A stretch of 64,000 nt of DNA from Elusimicrobiota bacterium (GTDB lineage Bacteria > Elusimicrobiota > Elusimicrobia > UBA1565 > UBA9628): positions 20,180-84,179 of the forward strand of contig JACQWX010000066.1 of the NCBI GenBank assembly GCA_016209035.1, written 5' to 3'. A program made the position numbers and the translations under genes. The notes beneath the pieces are model-generated. The model was not told the origin of the DNA. It made no database searches and saw only the letters and a program-made list of their open reading frames with translations. Below are positions 55,592-64,000 of this stretch, piece after piece (positions within the stretch are counted from its first letter, which is position 1; every line of letters begins with the position of its first letter).

Positions 55592-57358
55592 ATGGCCAAG
55601 AAGATCCTTTGCGTCGTCGTCGTCTTATCCCTGTCGGCGGGGGCTGCCTTCGCAGCCTACGCCAACCCCAAGAAGACCAAGCCCAAGACCGGCCTGGCCG
55701 GGCTCCTGTCCAGGATCTCCGCCTACATGAACTCCGACCCGGTGGTCCGTTCCAGGGTCACGGCCGTGGCCGCGGTCCGAGGCGGCATCCCCACGGACCA
55801 GGGCGAGGACCTCGACCAGAGGCTCCTGGACCGCGTGGCCTACCTGCGCGACCGGGTCCTCGCGGCTGCGGACCCTCGCGAGGAGGCTGCCTTGAGGAGA
55901 GTCTACCAGGCCCTCTCCGTGTCCCAGCTCGTGCAAGCCATGGAACTGCCCTTGGAGCCCGACATGCGCGCCGAGGCCAAGGCGGCCCTCAAGGCATGGT
56001 CGCAGCTCAAGCATGCCCCGCCGCTTCCCCCTTCCCTCAAGGAATACCTCGGGAGCCTCCCGGACCAGCCCGGCGACAAGGACTTCGTGGCCGCGGGTTG
56101 GGCGCGCTACTGCAGGGAGCTCACCGCGACGATGGCCCCGGGCAAGACGGTCGATGCCTCCGGCCGCGTCCCCCATCGAGACACCGCCAACCTCGACGAG
56201 GCCCTGCAGGGCCTGAGGAGGACCTGGACGGAGAGGGCCGTGACCGAGGCGGACGCGGCCAAGGCTCATTTCCTGGCAGGGTTCACCTATTCCGAGCTCG
56301 CCCGCTCTCAGCTGAAAGGAGTGGCCGCCCCGCCCCCGGACGCGACGGTCCGGAGGCCCCTCCCCGCCGACGAGACCCCTGGGCCGGCCGCGCGGCCGTC
56401 CAAGAAGGTCGCCGCTCCGGTCGCGGCTCCGGACGAGACCGAGAGCCGGTTCAACCCCCGCTTCGTCTACTCGAAGGCGGCCAAGTCGGTCGTGCTCATC
56501 ATCTGCGCCGCCGAGGACGGGAACGGCGAGCTGGGCTCGGGGAGCTTCATCGATGCCTCAGGCGGGGTCCTCACCAACGCCCATGTGGTCATCCGGGACT
56601 CCACCCGCAAGCCCTGGCCGAACATCCGGGTCTACCTCAAGCCCGCCAAGCTGACGGGCGACAACACCGTGGACCTCTCCTCCCCCGTCAACGCCGAGGT
56701 CTCATCCTATGACAGCGCCTTGGACCTGGCCCTGCTCAAGCTCGACCGCGCCCCGGCGGACGTCTCCCCGCTGGAGCTCGCCGACCCTGAGAGCGTCGAG
56801 ATCGGCGACAAGGTCGCGGCCATCGGCCACCCCGAGCAGGGAGGATTGTGGACCTTGACCACCGGCGTGGTGAGCAGCCTCATCGCGGACATCGGCAACG
56901 TCAAGGGCAAGAGCGTCTTCCAGACCGACGCCTCCATCAACCGCGGCAACTCCGGCGGGCCGCTCCTCAACTCTTCCGGCGACATCGTGGGAGTGAACAC
57001 CCTGATGTCCCGCAAGGCCGCCGACGGCCTCGCCATCACCTCGGTCAACTTCGCGGTCAAAGCGGACGTCGCGAGACGCTGGATGGCCAAGTCCGGGACC
57101 AAGGTGGCCTTCGCCGCGCCTCCGCCCGCCGGCCAGAGCGCCGCGGCGCCGCCTCCCGTGGCCGCGAGCGTCCCGCCGGTCAAGCTCATCGAGACCTCCG
57201 CCGGCGCGGGCGCGAAGAAGGTCGCCAAGGAGGTGGTGTCGGAGAGCAAGCCTTTCAGCCGCGAGGACGTCATCGCGCAGGCCATCAAGGAGATGGAGGA
57301 CCTCGAGAGCGAGATGCGCGGGGAGGTCGACAAGAGGAGGAGCAACCTGAACCCATGA
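55592..57358 (+). CDS. Secreted trypsin-like serine protease (S1C/DegP-like fold)
   Basis: GSGSFIDASGGVLTNAHVV, DLALLKLD, TDASINRGNSGGPLLNSSGDIVGVNT. Confidence 0.9.
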   Translation: MAKKILCVVVVLSLSAGAAFAAYANPKKTKPKTGLAGLLSRISAYMNSDPVVRSRVTAVAAVRGGIPTDQGEDLDQRLLDRVAYLRDRVLAAADPREEAALRRVYQALSVSQLVQAMELPLEPDMRAEAKAALKAWSQLKHAPPLPPSLKEYLGSLPDQPGDKDFVAAGWARYCRELTATMAPGKTVDASGRVPHRDTANLDEALQGLRRTWTERAVTEADAAKAHFLAGFTYSELARSQLKGVAAPPPDATVRRPLPADETPGPAARPSKKVAAPVAAPDETESRFNPRFVYSKAAKSVVLIICAAEDGNGELGSGSFIDASGGVLTNAHVVIRDSTRKPWPNIRVYLKPAKLTGDNTVDLSSPVNAEVSSYDSALDLALLKLDRAPADVSPLELADPESVEIGDKVAAIGHPEQGGLWTLTTGVVSSLIADIGNVKGKSVFQTDASINRGNSGGPLLNSSGDIVGVNTLMSRKAADGLAITSVNFAVKADVARRWMAKSGTKVAFAAPPPAGQSAAAPPPVAASVPPVKLIETSAGAGAKKVAKEVVSESKPFSREDVIAQAIKEMEDLESEMRGEVDKRRSNLNP

Positions 57359-58701
57359 ACCGACTTCTGCTGCTCGCCGCCCTTCTCGCCGCGCCGGCGG
57401 CCGCCAACGCCAGTCCTGAGGGCGGCCGCGACGCTCGGCCTCCGGCCTCGACCGCGCCGGCGGCCGCCCAGGCCGCCCGGCAGAACGTGCTCGAGTACCT
57501 CGACGCCGAGGTGAGGAAGGACCCGGGCATCACGGCCATGGACCGGGCCGCTCTGCTCTCCGCCATCGAAGGCCGCTTCGCCGCCTACGCCCTGGAAGTC
57601 GTGAGGGACCGGAAGCTCGACGGGGCGAACGTCGTGCTGCGCATGATCGTGGAGGGGACCTTCGACAACGCCTCCCCTGAACGGATCGCCGACGTGTCCT
57701 TCGCCGCCTACCAGGCCATCAGCCGCGGCGCTCCCCCCGACGTGGTGGAGGGCATCGCTCTCTACGGCTACAGGAAGAAGATCCATTGGGAGACGATCAG
57801 CCTTTGGGCCAACGGCTACAACGAGATGTCTCAGCGCGGGATTCCGGGCGACGTGGCCGCCGACCTCGTGGCAAACGGGGTGGACCGGGGATGGGACGAC
57901 TACGCCTTCACCACCATGAAGAGGTCCCTGATCGACGCCAAGAGAGCCGGGTTCGACGCGAAGGACTACGCCACCTACCTCTTCGGCCACATGGTCCAGG
58001 GCAAGTCCAAGCCGGGAGAACTCTCGGCCAGGGCCATGACCTATTTCCGGGAGCTCGCGAGAGCCAAGGCCAAGCCCGACCTGCCCCCTTACGAAGGGGT
58101 CTTCACGAAAAAGCCCGAGCCTCCGGCGCGCTACGAGGTCCAGCCTCCGACCGTCGAGGAGCCCAAGGCGCAGGTCCGCTTCGACACGGTGGAGGAGCCG
58201 GCAGGTCCTCCGGCGCCCAAGGAGCCGCCGCCCAAGGTCCGGTTCGACGCCATCGAGACCGCGCCGCCGGCCGCCACGCCCGAGCCCCCGAAGCTCACTC
58301 CGCGCGAATTGGGCATCGTCATGTCCCGACTCTGGCCAGGGATCGAGAAATCCTCCAAGTCCTACCTGGGGACCCCCTATGTCTGGGGCGGGACCACGCA
58401 CAAGGGCATCGACTGCTCCGCGCTCACGCGAAACTCCTACCGGGAGAACGAGGTGGGCATCCCCCGAGTCAGCCGCGACCAGTACAAGGTCGGCGACAAG
58501 GTCGACTCGAAGGAACTGCGCGAAGGGGACCTCGTGTTCTTCAACACCAGGGGCGTGGGCGTCTCCCATGTCGCCATGATGGTCGACCCGAAGAACAACA
58601 AGTTCATCCACGCCTCATCCTCGCGCGGGGTCATCATCGACGACCTGAGCAAGAACTGGTTCAAGACGCGCTATCTGGGCGCCCGCCGCATCGTTCCCTG
58701 A
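57355..58701 (+). CDS. Secreted NlpC/P60-family cell-wall hydrolase
   Basis: YLGTPYVWGGTTHKGIDCSALTRN, LREGDLVFFNTRGVGVSHVAMMVD; ATGA overlap with upstream protease gene. Confidence 0.93.
   Translation: MNRLLLLAALLAAPAAANASPEGGRDARPPASTAPAAAQAARQNVLEYLDAEVRKDPGITAMDRAALLSAIEGRFAAYALEVVRDRKLDGANVVLRMIVEGTFDNASPERIADVSFAAYQAISRGAPPDVVEGIALYGYRKKIHWETISLWANGYNEMSQRGIPGDVAADLVANGVDRGWDDYAFTTMKRSLIDAKRAGFDAKDYATYLFGHMVQGKSKPGELSARAMTYFRELARAKAKPDLPPYEGVFTKKPEPPARYEVQPPTVEEPKAQVRFDTVEEPAGPPAPKEPPPKVRFDAIETAPPAATPEPPKLTPRELGIVMSRLWPGIEKSSKSYLGTPYVWGGTTHKGIDCSALTRNSYRENEVGIPRVSRDQYKVGDKVDSKELREGDLVFFNTRGVGVSHVAMMVDPKNNKFIHASSSRGVIIDDLSKNWFKTRYLGARRIVP
57398..57458 (-). repeat. 61-bp dispersed repeat, copy B
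   Basis: GGCGCGGTCGAGGCCGGAGGCCGAGCGTCGCGGCCGCCCTC.GGA.TGGCGTTGGCGGCCG on minus strand. Confidence 0.85.
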
Positions 58702-58714
58702 GTTTTCCCCATTC

Positions 58715-60052
58715 CTAGCGCGGCCTCCGGCCATCCCAGTCGGGCTTGCGCGGCAGGGGAGGCTTTGGATCGATCCTTCCGCCTCCACCCCCGGGATCGG
58801 CGCCGGGGTTTTCACCGGGAGCAGAGGGAGGTGGCGGCGGAACCGGGTACTTCGCCGCGATCCTCCGCGATGTGGCGTTATAGTCCGCCGACGTTCGAGC
58901 CGGCTCTTTCCCCAATTCCCAGAACAGCCACTGGCGCACCATCTCCTGCTGGCAGGCCGAATACCTCTCGGGCACCAGACCGACGGTCGGATCGATAAGG
59001 CTCCAGTACTCCAAGAGCCACAGGTAATACGTGCGGATGTCGCCGACTTCTCCTTCGGTCATGGCTCCAGGTTGGGAGCATTCCCTGGCGGCGATGGCCC
59101 CGAAATATTCGTAGGCTAGGTCGAAGTTCCGCCGCGCTTCGGCCAGACGCGCCGCCCAGGCTGACGCGGTCTCGCGGGACTTGGCGTTGAGCTCTGCGAT
59201 CGAGAGCCCGTCCAGCTTCCCCGAACCTGCCCACACGATCCATTGGACCGCCAAGTCCTCCGCGCAGCCGTCCAGGTCCTCCCTCGCCAATTCCACCGTG
59301 TTCATGTTCCGATCGATGAACCACCGGTACTCCTCGATCCGCCTGTAGGCATCCTGGATCCTTCCCCGACCTACTTCCGTCATCTGGCCCGGCTGGGCGC
59401 ATGCCCACCGGGCCATTTTCCCCAAGGTTTCGCGCGCAGGCCCGAAGTTTTCCGTAATCTCCTTGTACCGTTCCCCGATTCTGATTCGAAGCTCCTTCTG
59501 CTGTTCCTGGATCTTCTTGAGTTCGCCCTGGTAATCTTCGAAACTCTTCCTGTTGTCCTGCTCTTCGGCCGCGGACATGTACGCCGGCGACAGCGGCCGG
59601 CGTTCCCTCCGGGCGGCCAGGATCTTGTCGGAGTATTTCCTCATCCCGGCCGCAATGGCCTTGTACTCGTCCGGCGTCCCCTTCTCGGTAATCCCCAGGA
59701 TGCCCGCGATCTGGTGCTCAGCATTCCATGCGTCGAGTTCGGTCTCCTCGTTCGACTTCCAGCCGGTCACGACCAGCCCCTTGGCGTGGACATACTCGTG
59801 GTAGATGGCCAGGGCGAGCTGGCGGGGATTGTTGATGTCTTTCTTTATGCACTCCTGAAATGCACCGAGGCGGATCAGCGCGGTCCCATCATCCGACGTG
59901 ACCCCCATGGCAATCGGCAACTTGCGCGGGTCGCGGAAACAAAACCGTCCTTCCTCTTCCTTGCAGCCCCAATACTGCTCTTGGCTGAATCGAGGCGAAT
60001 ACTGCGTCAGATATTTCCCATCCAGCAGACCGCCCTTGATGGTGCCTCCGAT
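58715..60052 (-). pseudogene. HExxH-containing putative metallopeptidase-like secreted protein, 5' end removed by IS66-family element
   Basis: HEYVHA...E motif; frame open upstream to the IS left end (IGGTIKGGLLDGKYLTQYSPRFSQEQYWG...) with no start codon context. Confidence 0.55.
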
Positions 60053-60088
60053 GTAAGCGTTCAGGGGCGTGCGCGGACGTCCTGACTT

Positions 60089-61510
60089 TTACGCGGCCTT
60101 CGCCGCAGTCGGCAGCAGGGATTGCGGGCGTTCACCTCGCAGCGAGGCCTCGATGCTGCTCGTCACGTAGTCGACGACGCCGCGCCCTTGCTGCCTCAGC
60201 GTGGCGGTCACCGTCAGCATCCGTTCGGCGAATCGGCTGCCGGCCTCGCTGTGAGTGCCGAAACACAGCTTCCGCCAGATGACGCCGCGCCGGATCGCCC
60301 GCTCGGAGGCGTTGTTGGTGGGGCTGACCCCCGCCAGTCGGACGAACGTCCACATCGCCGGTTCGAGCTTGAGAAGCTCCCGGCATGTGGCCTGCGTCTT
60401 GCCGTGGCCGCAGGCACTTCCCCGCCGCAACAGGGCCTTCACCCGTCGCCGCAGCGCAACCGTGTAGACTCGGAACGTCGAGCGCGCAAGCGTTCCATCC
60501 CGGACGCGATGCCACCACTCGAAGAGGAGCTTCTCCTCCACGAGAAGTGCTTGTCCGATGCGCCCGGCTTTGCCGCCGGCATCGACAAAGGCTTGGAAGT
60601 GCCGTTTGAGATGCGCCCAGCAAAGCTGTCTCCACCGGAGCGGCCACCAGGTGTAACCGCACCAGCGGTCCGTCACCAAGACCCCCAAGGTCTGCCCCAG
60701 CAGTTCCTTGGCGATGTCCGTGCCGCGTGATGCTCGGATCAGAAAGACCGTGACCTGCTGCGTGAAGGCGACCCACAGCCAGACCCTCGTCCTGGAGGCG
60801 CCTTCGAACCAGCTTGTCTCGTCGGCCTGTTTGATGGCCTGCTCTTTGACGTAGGCCTGAGCTTCGCTCACGGGCTCCGCCAGCACCGCGCTCGCTATCC
60901 GCTCGCAGGCCGGGACCGACCCCAGCGACATCCGCAGCCCAAAAAGGTCCTGCATGGCCTCGACCGCCGCCCTTCGGCCCAAACGGTAGAAGCTGGTCAA
61001 CAGCGAGACAGTCGCCACCGCGCGCGGGCCGAAGGCTCCTGAAGGAACTCCCGGAGGCAGGTCGGCGATCGTGACGGCGCTACAGTGGCCGCAGATGAGC
61101 GCGTGGAGCTGGTATTCGCTGATGCGCGGCTTGACCTGGGGAATCTCCGCGACTTGATGCCGCCGCGGCGCCGGGTCCTCCCCGTGCAACGCGGCTCCGC
61201 AGTCGCGGCATTGCGTGGGTTTGACCGGGATGACCTCATCGACGTCGGCCTCCGGCACCAGTTCGCGCTGGTGTCCCGTATGCCCCGGCTGGCCGCCGGG
61301 CTTCCTTCCAGAGCCGGTTTTTGGCGGCGGCGGTGGAAGTGATGGCGGATCGCTGGAAGGAGGCTTGGAGGTATTGCGGGAATTCTGGCCCAGGCGCTCC
61401 TCCAATTCGCTCACGCGCGCTTTCAACCGCCGGTTCTCCTCGCGCAGCCGAGCCACTTCCTCAGCGAGGGCTTTTACTTGCTTCTCAAGCTGACGATTAC
61501 GCTTCGACAT
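60089..61510 (-). CDS. tnpC: IS66-family transposase (TnpC)
   Basis: Leu-rich coiled coil, GQNSRNTSKPPSSDPP, GRKPGGQPGHTGHQRELVPEADV, QADETSWFEG, VLVTDRWCGY, CWAHLKRHFQAF, NNASERAIR. Confidence 0.96.
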   Translation of the reverse strand: MSKRNRQLEKQVKALAEEVARLREENRRLKARVSELEERLGQNSRNTSKPPSSDPPSLPPPPPKTGSGRKPGGQPGHTGHQRELVPEADVDEVIPVKPTQCRDCGAALHGEDPAPRRHQVAEIPQVKPRISEYQLHALICGHCSAVTIADLPPGVPSGAFGPRAVATVSLLTSFYRLGRRAAVEAMQDLFGLRMSLGSVPACERIASAVLAEPVSEAQAYVKEQAIKQADETSWFEGASRTRVWLWVAFTQQVTVFLIRASRGTDIAKELLGQTLGVLVTDRWCGYTWWPLRWRQLCWAHLKRHFQAFVDAGGKAGRIGQALLVEEKLLFEWWHRVRDGTLARSTFRVYTVALRRRVKALLRRGSACGHGKTQATCRELLKLEPAMWTFVRLAGVSPTNNASERAIRRGVIWRKLCFGTHSEAGSRFAERMLTVTATLRQQGRGVVDYVTSSIEASLRGERPQSLLPTAAKAA

Positions 61511-62378
61511 GGCAAAGCCGTTCCCGCCATGGCGAGGCCAGCGGGTAGAGATAGACGTCTTTGATCGGCACGCGCAACTCGCGGGCGCGGTCTTGCCGGC
61601 TGCGACCCTGGGTCTGGCCCACGCACGTCCAATTGGCCGCTCGATAGCAAGTCCCCTTGAAACGCTCGCGCTCGACAAAGGTCTCCAGGAGATGGACGGG
61701 GTGGCCGTATGCGGTTTGCCAATCCTCCGCCAGACGCCGAGCAACGCGTCCCAAGATATGACTGGCCAAGTGAGGCACCTGGACCCATGGCAATATGAGG
61801 AAGCGGTGGTTGTTCGCTACAAACGACAGGCGCCGGGTACGGGTGTCATCGTCCCATCCGATCCATGCGTCCCGCGGTTTCGTCTTCCAGGCCGCGGCGC
61901 CGAACAGGACACAGGCCACATCACGTCCCTGACAATCGCGCACGAGATAAGCCAAGCTCTCGCCCACGGGTCCGCGATAGCCCAGATAGTGGTGCTGGGA
62001 CAAATAGCCCGAGAAGATCGGGCGGTCGGGATGTCTTGGGGGCACCAGCCCCACGTGCAACGGCAGCAGTCCAGCCAGAGGTTCGGCAATCGGTGCGGCC
62101 GCGGGGAGCGAAGCTTGCAACGTAGAAGCGCGCCGTGGGTGGTGGGTGCCGCGACGCGACGGCAATGTGATCGCGCCCCGTCGCTCCAACTTGAGCAGCA
62201 AGCTGCGCGCCGCCATATCCTGGAACCGGCCGGAAGCGGAGCGCCAGTTCCAAGCACGCGTCAGTTCAACCGAGAGCCGGGTCCGATGCCAGGCGGGGTT
62301 GGCGGCGATCAGAGAACGGATCGCCTCGATGTCCGACTCGCCCAAGTCGCGGCCCTGGATGCGGCGGACGCTTTCCAT
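61497..62378 (-). CDS. DUF4338 / DruA-like protein
   Basis: QHHYLGYRGPVGESLAYLV, GAAAWKTKPRDAWIGWDD, VANNHRFLILPWVQVPHLASHILGRVARRLAEDWQTAYGHPVHLLETFVERERFKGTCYRAANWTCVGQTQGRSRQDR. Confidence 0.85.
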   Translation of the reverse strand: MESVRRIQGRDLGESDIEAIRSLIAANPAWHRTRLSVELTRAWNWRSASGRFQDMAARSLLLKLERRGAITLPSRRGTHHPRRASTLQASLPAAAPIAEPLAGLLPLHVGLVPPRHPDRPIFSGYLSQHHYLGYRGPVGESLAYLVRDCQGRDVACVLFGAAAWKTKPRDAWIGWDDDTRTRRLSFVANNHRFLILPWVQVPHLASHILGRVARRLAEDWQTAYGHPVHLLETFVERERFKGTCYRAANWTCVGQTQGRSRQDRARELRVPIKDVYLYPLASPWRERLCHVEA

Positions 62379-62425
62379 GCGTCCACAAGACTACCAAAGA
62401 GGAACAGCGTGAGTCCAGCGGAAAA

Positions 62426-62713
62426 TCACATCAGAGGCTCCCGACCCCCTGAACGCTTACTGGCGGCCTGGGCCTTGTCATGGGCGTCCCTCCAGGCTGT
62501 CAGCAGGAAGAGGTCCCTCTTCGAGATGTCAGAGACGAAGGCGGCTTCGCGCCTGGATTTTTCTTTGTCCTCCAGGTCCTTGAGCTTGCTCTGGGCATCG
62601 AGCCCTATTTTGATGTGGTCCATGATCTCGGTCTGCTGCTCAGGCGTGGCATTGCGGACTTCGGCCCTTGAGGAAGGAGCTATTGCCAGCAACATAGCCA
62701 CCCACAGAATCAT
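62426..62713 (-). pseudogene. Small secreted protein truncated by the IS66 right end
   Basis: Signal peptide MILWVAMLLAIAPSSRAEV; ORF enters the IS TIR at 62460 and ends at 62426. Confidence 0.5.
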
Positions 62714-63654
62714 GGAACCACTTCCACCCTGACTTCGTTGGATTCGATCTCCCCAACTTTATCGTGCTCAAAATCATCCGGCGGGGGCTTGGGCCATAAG
62801 ACTCCGATTGACTTTCTTGTCCACACCGCCTTGATGTGATAAGCGCCGAGGTTCTCGAAAGGGTCCAAGCCTGGGAACTCACGGAACTCCCCTGGGATGC
62901 GGGCGTCCGGGTCTTCGCCGCGCTTGACCATATCGCAATACTCAAACCCGCCGTAATACCGCCAGGGCCTGGTCACCAGGGTTTCCCCTGGCTGAAGCGT
63001 CACGTCCAGCCCTTGCTCCAGCTTGTCATGAAACTCCAGGTCCTCGATGTACTTGCGTCTGGCTTCCTTGGCCATGCCTCGCACCTCCCGGACCTCCTCG
63101 GCGCCGCAATGGACGCCCCGATCCACCCACATACGCTTGGTCTTGCCATTGGGCAGAGTCATGCGGAATTCCCAGTCGCTCAATGCTTTCCCGTGCTTGA
63201 AGAAGGACCAGTCGTGATCCATCCAGCGGATGGGTTCCGGACCCATGTTCCGCAGTTCGATCCTGTACCAAAAGGACCCGCCCACCTTGACCTTGGCATC
63301 CCTCGCGATCAGGGTGATCTTGACGCGCTTCCTGGACTTGGAGGGCTTGAAGCCGGCCGGAGCCTGACGCACAAGCTCGGCCCGGTCCTTGGCGCGTTGG
63401 GCCTCCTCGAAGGGCCGCCTCCTTTCCCATTCGGGCATGCGGCTGCGGAAATCGAGAATCAAGGCCTGATGCTCAGGAGAGAGCTTGTCGAAGTCGGGTG
63501 GGAGCCCGGTTTGGGCCTGTGTTGCCGCGACAGGCTGGGCCTTCGGCTTGGGGGGCGGTTCTTTCCTCTTGCAGGAGGGAAAGACCAAAGCACCAAACAA
63601 AAGGAGGCCTATTTTCCCGCAATTCGCCCAAACCCGGCTTGAGCGACAGTCCAT
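62710..63654 (-). CDS. Lipoprotein of unknown function
   Basis: Lipobox ALVFPSC; conserved-looking C-terminal domain WYRIELRNMGPEPIRWMDHDW...LQPGETLVTRPWRY. Confidence 0.6.
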   Translation of the reverse strand: MDCRSSRVWANCGKIGLLLFGALVFPSCKRKEPPPKPKAQPVAATQAQTGLPPDFDKLSPEHQALILDFRSRMPEWERRRPFEEAQRAKDRAELVRQAPAGFKPSKSRKRVKITLIARDAKVKVGGSFWYRIELRNMGPEPIRWMDHDWSFFKHGKALSDWEFRMTLPNGKTKRMWVDRGVHCGAEEVREVRGMAKEARRKYIEDLEFHDKLEQGLDVTLQPGETLVTRPWRYYGGFEYCDMVKRGEDPDARIPGEFREFPGLDPFENLGAYHIKAVWTRKSIGVLWPKPPPDDFEHDKVGEIESNEVRVEVVP

Positions 63655-64000
63655 GCCCCTCACCCCCAGAAAAAAACCAAGCGAAACCGCCGACTGCGGC
63701 GGTCTCACCTGGTGACCCCGAATTAGGCTCGGGGGTGGATGCTCCCTGACCGAATCTCAGGGATTACAGGCAACGATATCATACCTGCTCTGGGGAGTCC
63801 GGGCCAGAGGCTTTGGGCCCAGCCGACTTTGGGCCATGGTGCCCACGTTCAGCCCTGACGAATAGCCCTAAAGGGGGTATGCACTTAGCCCCACCTCGGT
63901 CCGCAAAGCTCCCCCGCCGTGGACTCCGACCTAGCAATCACGTGGTTGTATGTCATCGGCTTCATGGTCACCGCCTGCTGCATCAGACGAAAGAAGAGCT

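Larger units (their letters stand above)
60053..62460 (-). mobile_element. IS66-family element carrying a DUF4338/DruA-like gene
   Basis: 15-bp perfect TIRs GTAAGCGTTCAGGGG (60053-60067) and CCCCTGAACGCTTAC (62446-62460); IS66-type TnpC transposase. Confidence 0.88.

Overview
High-GC bacterial chromosome segment with dense, mostly operonic genes. The gene content (scattered hopanoid genes, many TPR/GT-C membrane proteins, a multi-pilin type IV pilus operon) suggests an Elusimicrobiota-like lineage, but that is inference. Main blocks: (i) hopanoid genes hpnI (partial) and hpnL, then three TMTC-like TPR/GT-C membrane proteins and an STT3-like oligosaccharyltransferase beside a pilin gene; (ii) an OmpR/HK two-component pair and hpnK; (iii) a type IV pilus locus with four further pilin-like genes, pilC, pilB, pilQ, pilP/pilO-like genes, a PilM-PilN fusion and an OmpA-domain protein, followed by an O-antigen-ligase/TPR protein; (iv) hypF-hypC-hypE without hypD; (v) a small accessory pocket between hypF and tRNA-Thr(CGT) holding a GNAT remnant, an AbiE toxin-antitoxin pair with a frameshifted toxin, and a fragment resembling the N-terminus of a Cas12b effector; (vi) shc-hpnH-hpnA/G fusion-polyprenyl synthase; (vii) small Zn-ribbon proteins, orn, an LPP20/LpoB/COG3014 lipoprotein trio, an aminotransferase, a PDZ protein, a fused spermidine-synthase-like protein, a POT transporter, an autotransporter, AsmA, a trypsin-like protease and NlpC/P60; (viii) an IS66-family element with 15-bp TIRs carrying a DUF4338/DruA-like ORF in place of TnpA/TnpB, which truncates flanking genes. 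Non-coding signals of note: start codons placed 5-14 nt after -10 boxes (leaderless or near-leaderless transcription), a 61-bp repeat read in different frames of two genes, hairpins embedded in prepilin leaders, and an 11-bp-periodic triple direct repeat in the pilin/OmpR divergent promoter. No BLAST/HMM search was possible; all family calls come from motif recognition.
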